Below, in pieces: positions 63,801 to 64,000 of a DNA stretch of 64,000 nucleotides. A program made the position numbers and the translations under genes. The notes beneath the pieces were generated by a model. The model saw only the letters and a list, made by a program, of their open reading frames with translations. It had not been told where the DNA came from and made no database searches. Source of the stretch: Bacillus horti (GTDB taxonomy: Bacteria > Bacillota > Bacilli > Caldalkalibacillales > JCM-10596); the NCBI RefSeq assembly GCF_030813115.1, contig NZ_JAUSTY010000006.1:186001-250000 (forward strand), written 5' to 3'. How positions within the stretch are numbered: the stretch's first letter is position 1; every line of letters starts with the position of its first letter.

Positions 63801-64000
63801 AAAGCTTGTCCTTAGGATAATCCGTTTCAGCTAAATTAAAGGCAGTCACCAAGTCAACTTGCTCCTTCTGAGGAATCAACTTCAGATCCTCTACTAAAAG
63901 GCTGCTAGCTTCACTTATTTGCTCAAGAATGTACATATAGTGCTGGGCAAACCTTTCCATCGTTTCCTTAGTAAATAAGCTGGTGGCATATTCAAGCGTA
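57880..64000 (-). CDS. Nonribosomal peptide synthetase, terminal modules (C)-A-T-C-A-T-TE, 5' end outside
   Basis: The frame runs through the right edge (residues before Met63960 read TLEYATSLFTKETMERF, the end of a condensation domain). Numbered from that Met: A1 ~40-530 (YTSGSTGRPKG, YRTGDLARW); T1 Ser ~588 (GGHSIK); C ~645-1075 (HHIISDG); A2 ~1110-1610 (YTSGTTGYPKG); T2 Ser ~1680 (GGHSLK); thioesterase ~1740-2026 (GWSLGG, SGDHHS). No epimerase. My reading of the A-domain codes is DAFWLGCTFK (Val-like) and DAQDLGVVDK (Gln). Confidence 0.95.
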   Translation of the reverse strand, partial: TLEYATSLFTKETMERFAQHYMYILEQISEASSLLVEDLKLIPQKEQVDLVTAFNLAETDYPKDKLLHQLFEEQVDHRSTHLALVEGDRKLTYSELNARANHLAHVLRQRGIQPDTMVGLMMDRSIEWVVGILAILKAGGAYLPIDSSYPEERIRYMLEDSGAAFILTKQDIMPAVPDKTLALCVEEVLDAENRQMHTTNLELVNQVHDLAYMMYTSGSTGRPKGVMVEHQNVVRLVKNTNYLELEKEDRMLLTGSPIFDASTFELWTSLLNGITSYIVAEETILHAERFSEALRKYSITTLWLTTPLFHQLALQKPDIFQLVRRLLVGGEVLAPNHVRRVLELCPKLDIVNCYGPTENTTFSLTYPVQNVAENRSIPIGYPISHSSAYILDQKGNVQPIGIPGELCVGGDGIARGYRNLPELTEEKFVGDPFREGKRMYRTGDLARWLPDGSIEFMGRIDQQVKIRGYRIELGEIESHLLKIASLSDVVVLSFEAQHEAYMCAYYVTEEAITVQEMKKELAKELPAYMIPSHFVEVERIPLLVNGKVNRKALPQPMEEAEQDHYIAPRTAIEQKLTTVWQEVLGRERVGIHDSFFELGGHSIKVMALTATIQRDLEIELSIRAVFENPTISQLGEHISESGYQSYQAIPPAEKQEFYPLSSAQKRMYFLQQWDAAETGYNVPLITRLGSEIDKDKLEHAFKQMIDRHESLRTSFHVQGQQTWQSIHEEVEFILDYVTVNSQLSQEERKKRIEDYMKSFISPFDLSKAPLIRASLIRYSDDEQLLLVDMHHIISDGETVKLFTEELTSLYLGEALSPVELQYKDYAVWQNKQLHSEQMEQQKQFWLDRFKNDVPVLELPTDYKRPTVKSYKGDRISLEADHDLALQIKKVALATGATEYMILLAAYYVLLSKYSGQEEIVVGSPIAGRSHIQLKRIFGMFVNTLALKQEIDGQKTIGAFLQEVKEATLLAFEHQDYQFEELVEQLDVPRDFGRNPLFDVMFAMQNSDEVEIDRFPYSDKQHGEIDLNGAGNNSLLSEEHSFTASVSKFDLALTAVRHHQKLSFTFEFATSLFAKDSVERMGQHYVNILKQLSEDLTVPLQEMDLLSTAEKLEQLQNNGEIVHPEELSRGPIAAKLKGKSLHQLFEECAEAYPDRIAVQDQAVQLTYYELNRRANCLAHAIRERGVVPGAVIALMTERTVEMIVGMLGILKSGAAYLPIDLHLPVERIQFILKDSAADYMVTKRALDNHYSDEVKSIYFDDLELKAGSDELYPALNYADHLAYVIYTSGTTGYPKGVMVEHNQVVQLVAGLHQEVYQQYEAPLHVALLAPYYFDASVQQIFASLSLGHTLHITDEETRINGHRLLEFYGDHRIDLSDGTPVHLRLLVDALYKQWQGEDDEGWQAVTLPHLLIGGEKLSTDLILQLKQLYRHGSLRMTNVYGPTECTVDSTFYHINDLSELQSKSVVPIGKPFEHVQVYVMDSANRLLPKGAMGELMIAGSGLARGYLNRAELTAQSFITNPYKPDERMYRTGDLVRWTRDGNLEIIGRADHQIKLRGYRIELGEIEAQLQKHDLVREAIVIARNESNEDSQLCAYVVLTDVLQQETNVKREIRQFLESRLPSYMVPASIVVLDQLPTTSNGKIDRKALPAPVIDEGMKDLYERARTEVEKELVQIWEDLLGRSQIGIDDHFFEIGGHSLKAIHLLSEITNRLHASVSMQALFERATIRQLAQLISSDTVIEASEQESIISLKTGTETDKNIYMIHGGNGDIGGYVPLASSLPKEFASWGIPLRKMEGYAPQLLQIEELATHYIQQIKKKQQHGPYQLVGWSLGGTIAFEMARQLEQENERVESVTLIDSYLFHQEGKDLPTFNLEEEKELATEWLSGMDNNKYKAFYEKELSTISTVSELWDYVLEKLLENREARLSSLKSMIPDAMKEAIPNFNLIRSRELLYVIQALRSLNRARMEYVPSSKIKAPIYFFKASESASYEEQEWAAYSMSQNIAYFTISGDHHSILSQPHVQDLIPIYKKIIEKSNAYI

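Noticed and set aside
1-64000. CRISPR arrays, tRNA and rRNA genes.
   Set aside because: No regularly spaced direct repeats and no cloverleaf or rRNA segments were seen. A tRNA scan would be decisive.

Overview
The window looks like chromosomal DNA of a low-GC, endospore-forming member of the Bacillales. Evidence: a cotJABC spore-coat operon, xerS, a thi salvage operon under a TPP riboswitch, Bacillus-type ribosome binding sites (AGGAGG/AAGGAGG), and a site resembling the Bacillus subtilis dif sequence. Two menaquinone genes of the futalosine route (mqnB, mqnD) argue against the B. subtilis group itself. Genus cannot be fixed from sequence alone.

The main structural conclusion is that the window probably spans the replication terminus. 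A 28-bp site at 31658-31685 matches B. subtilis dif in 23 of 28 positions, with a perfect right arm and centre. Genes left of it are mostly on the + strand and genes right of it mostly on the - strand. The six GAGAAGGG motifs (the B. subtilis SpoIIIE recognition sequence) I found by eye all point toward it. xerS lies 3.7 kb away. Several eroded or frameshifted genes cluster around the site (25.4-31.7 kb).

Layout. 0-7 kb: MFS exporter with an ArsR-type regulator, an S9 peptidase, a LysR/YeiH pair, a small barrel-like protein. 7-20.7 kb: a Pro/Tyr-rich possible coat protein, a membrane protein apparently starting with AUA, acetyltransferases, SRPBCC-ArsR-mqnB-mqnD, a HAD-Nudix fusion, a PCYCGC lipoprotein, AraC, a DHFR-like reductase, a VOC protein, AlkC, and an attenuator-like RNA element. 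20.7-31.3 kb: MFS/ROK pair, M29 aminopeptidase, a frameshifted acetolactate synthase-like gene, methionine aminopeptidase, a GC-richer DinB/dehalogenase-type patch, AlkD.

31.8-38.2 kb: an ArsR/HAD divergent pair with two matching operators, cotJABC, an FMN reductase, xerS, and a divergent ECF41 sigma/carboxymuconolactone-decarboxylase pair with a matching ECF41 promoter on each side. 38.2-43 kb: TPP riboswitch-ylmB-tenA-thiZ-thiX-thiY. 43-50.2 kb: housekeeping hydrolases, tandem paralogous membrane proteins, a solitary TnpB element, an FAD amino-acid oxidase. 50.4-54.6 kb: ABC exporter plus two-component system of YvfRSTU type. 55.2-64 kb: ABC exporter and the terminal part of a nonribosomal peptide synthetase, read as (C)-A-T-C-A-T-TE with predicted Val-like and Gln specificities; it runs off the right edge.
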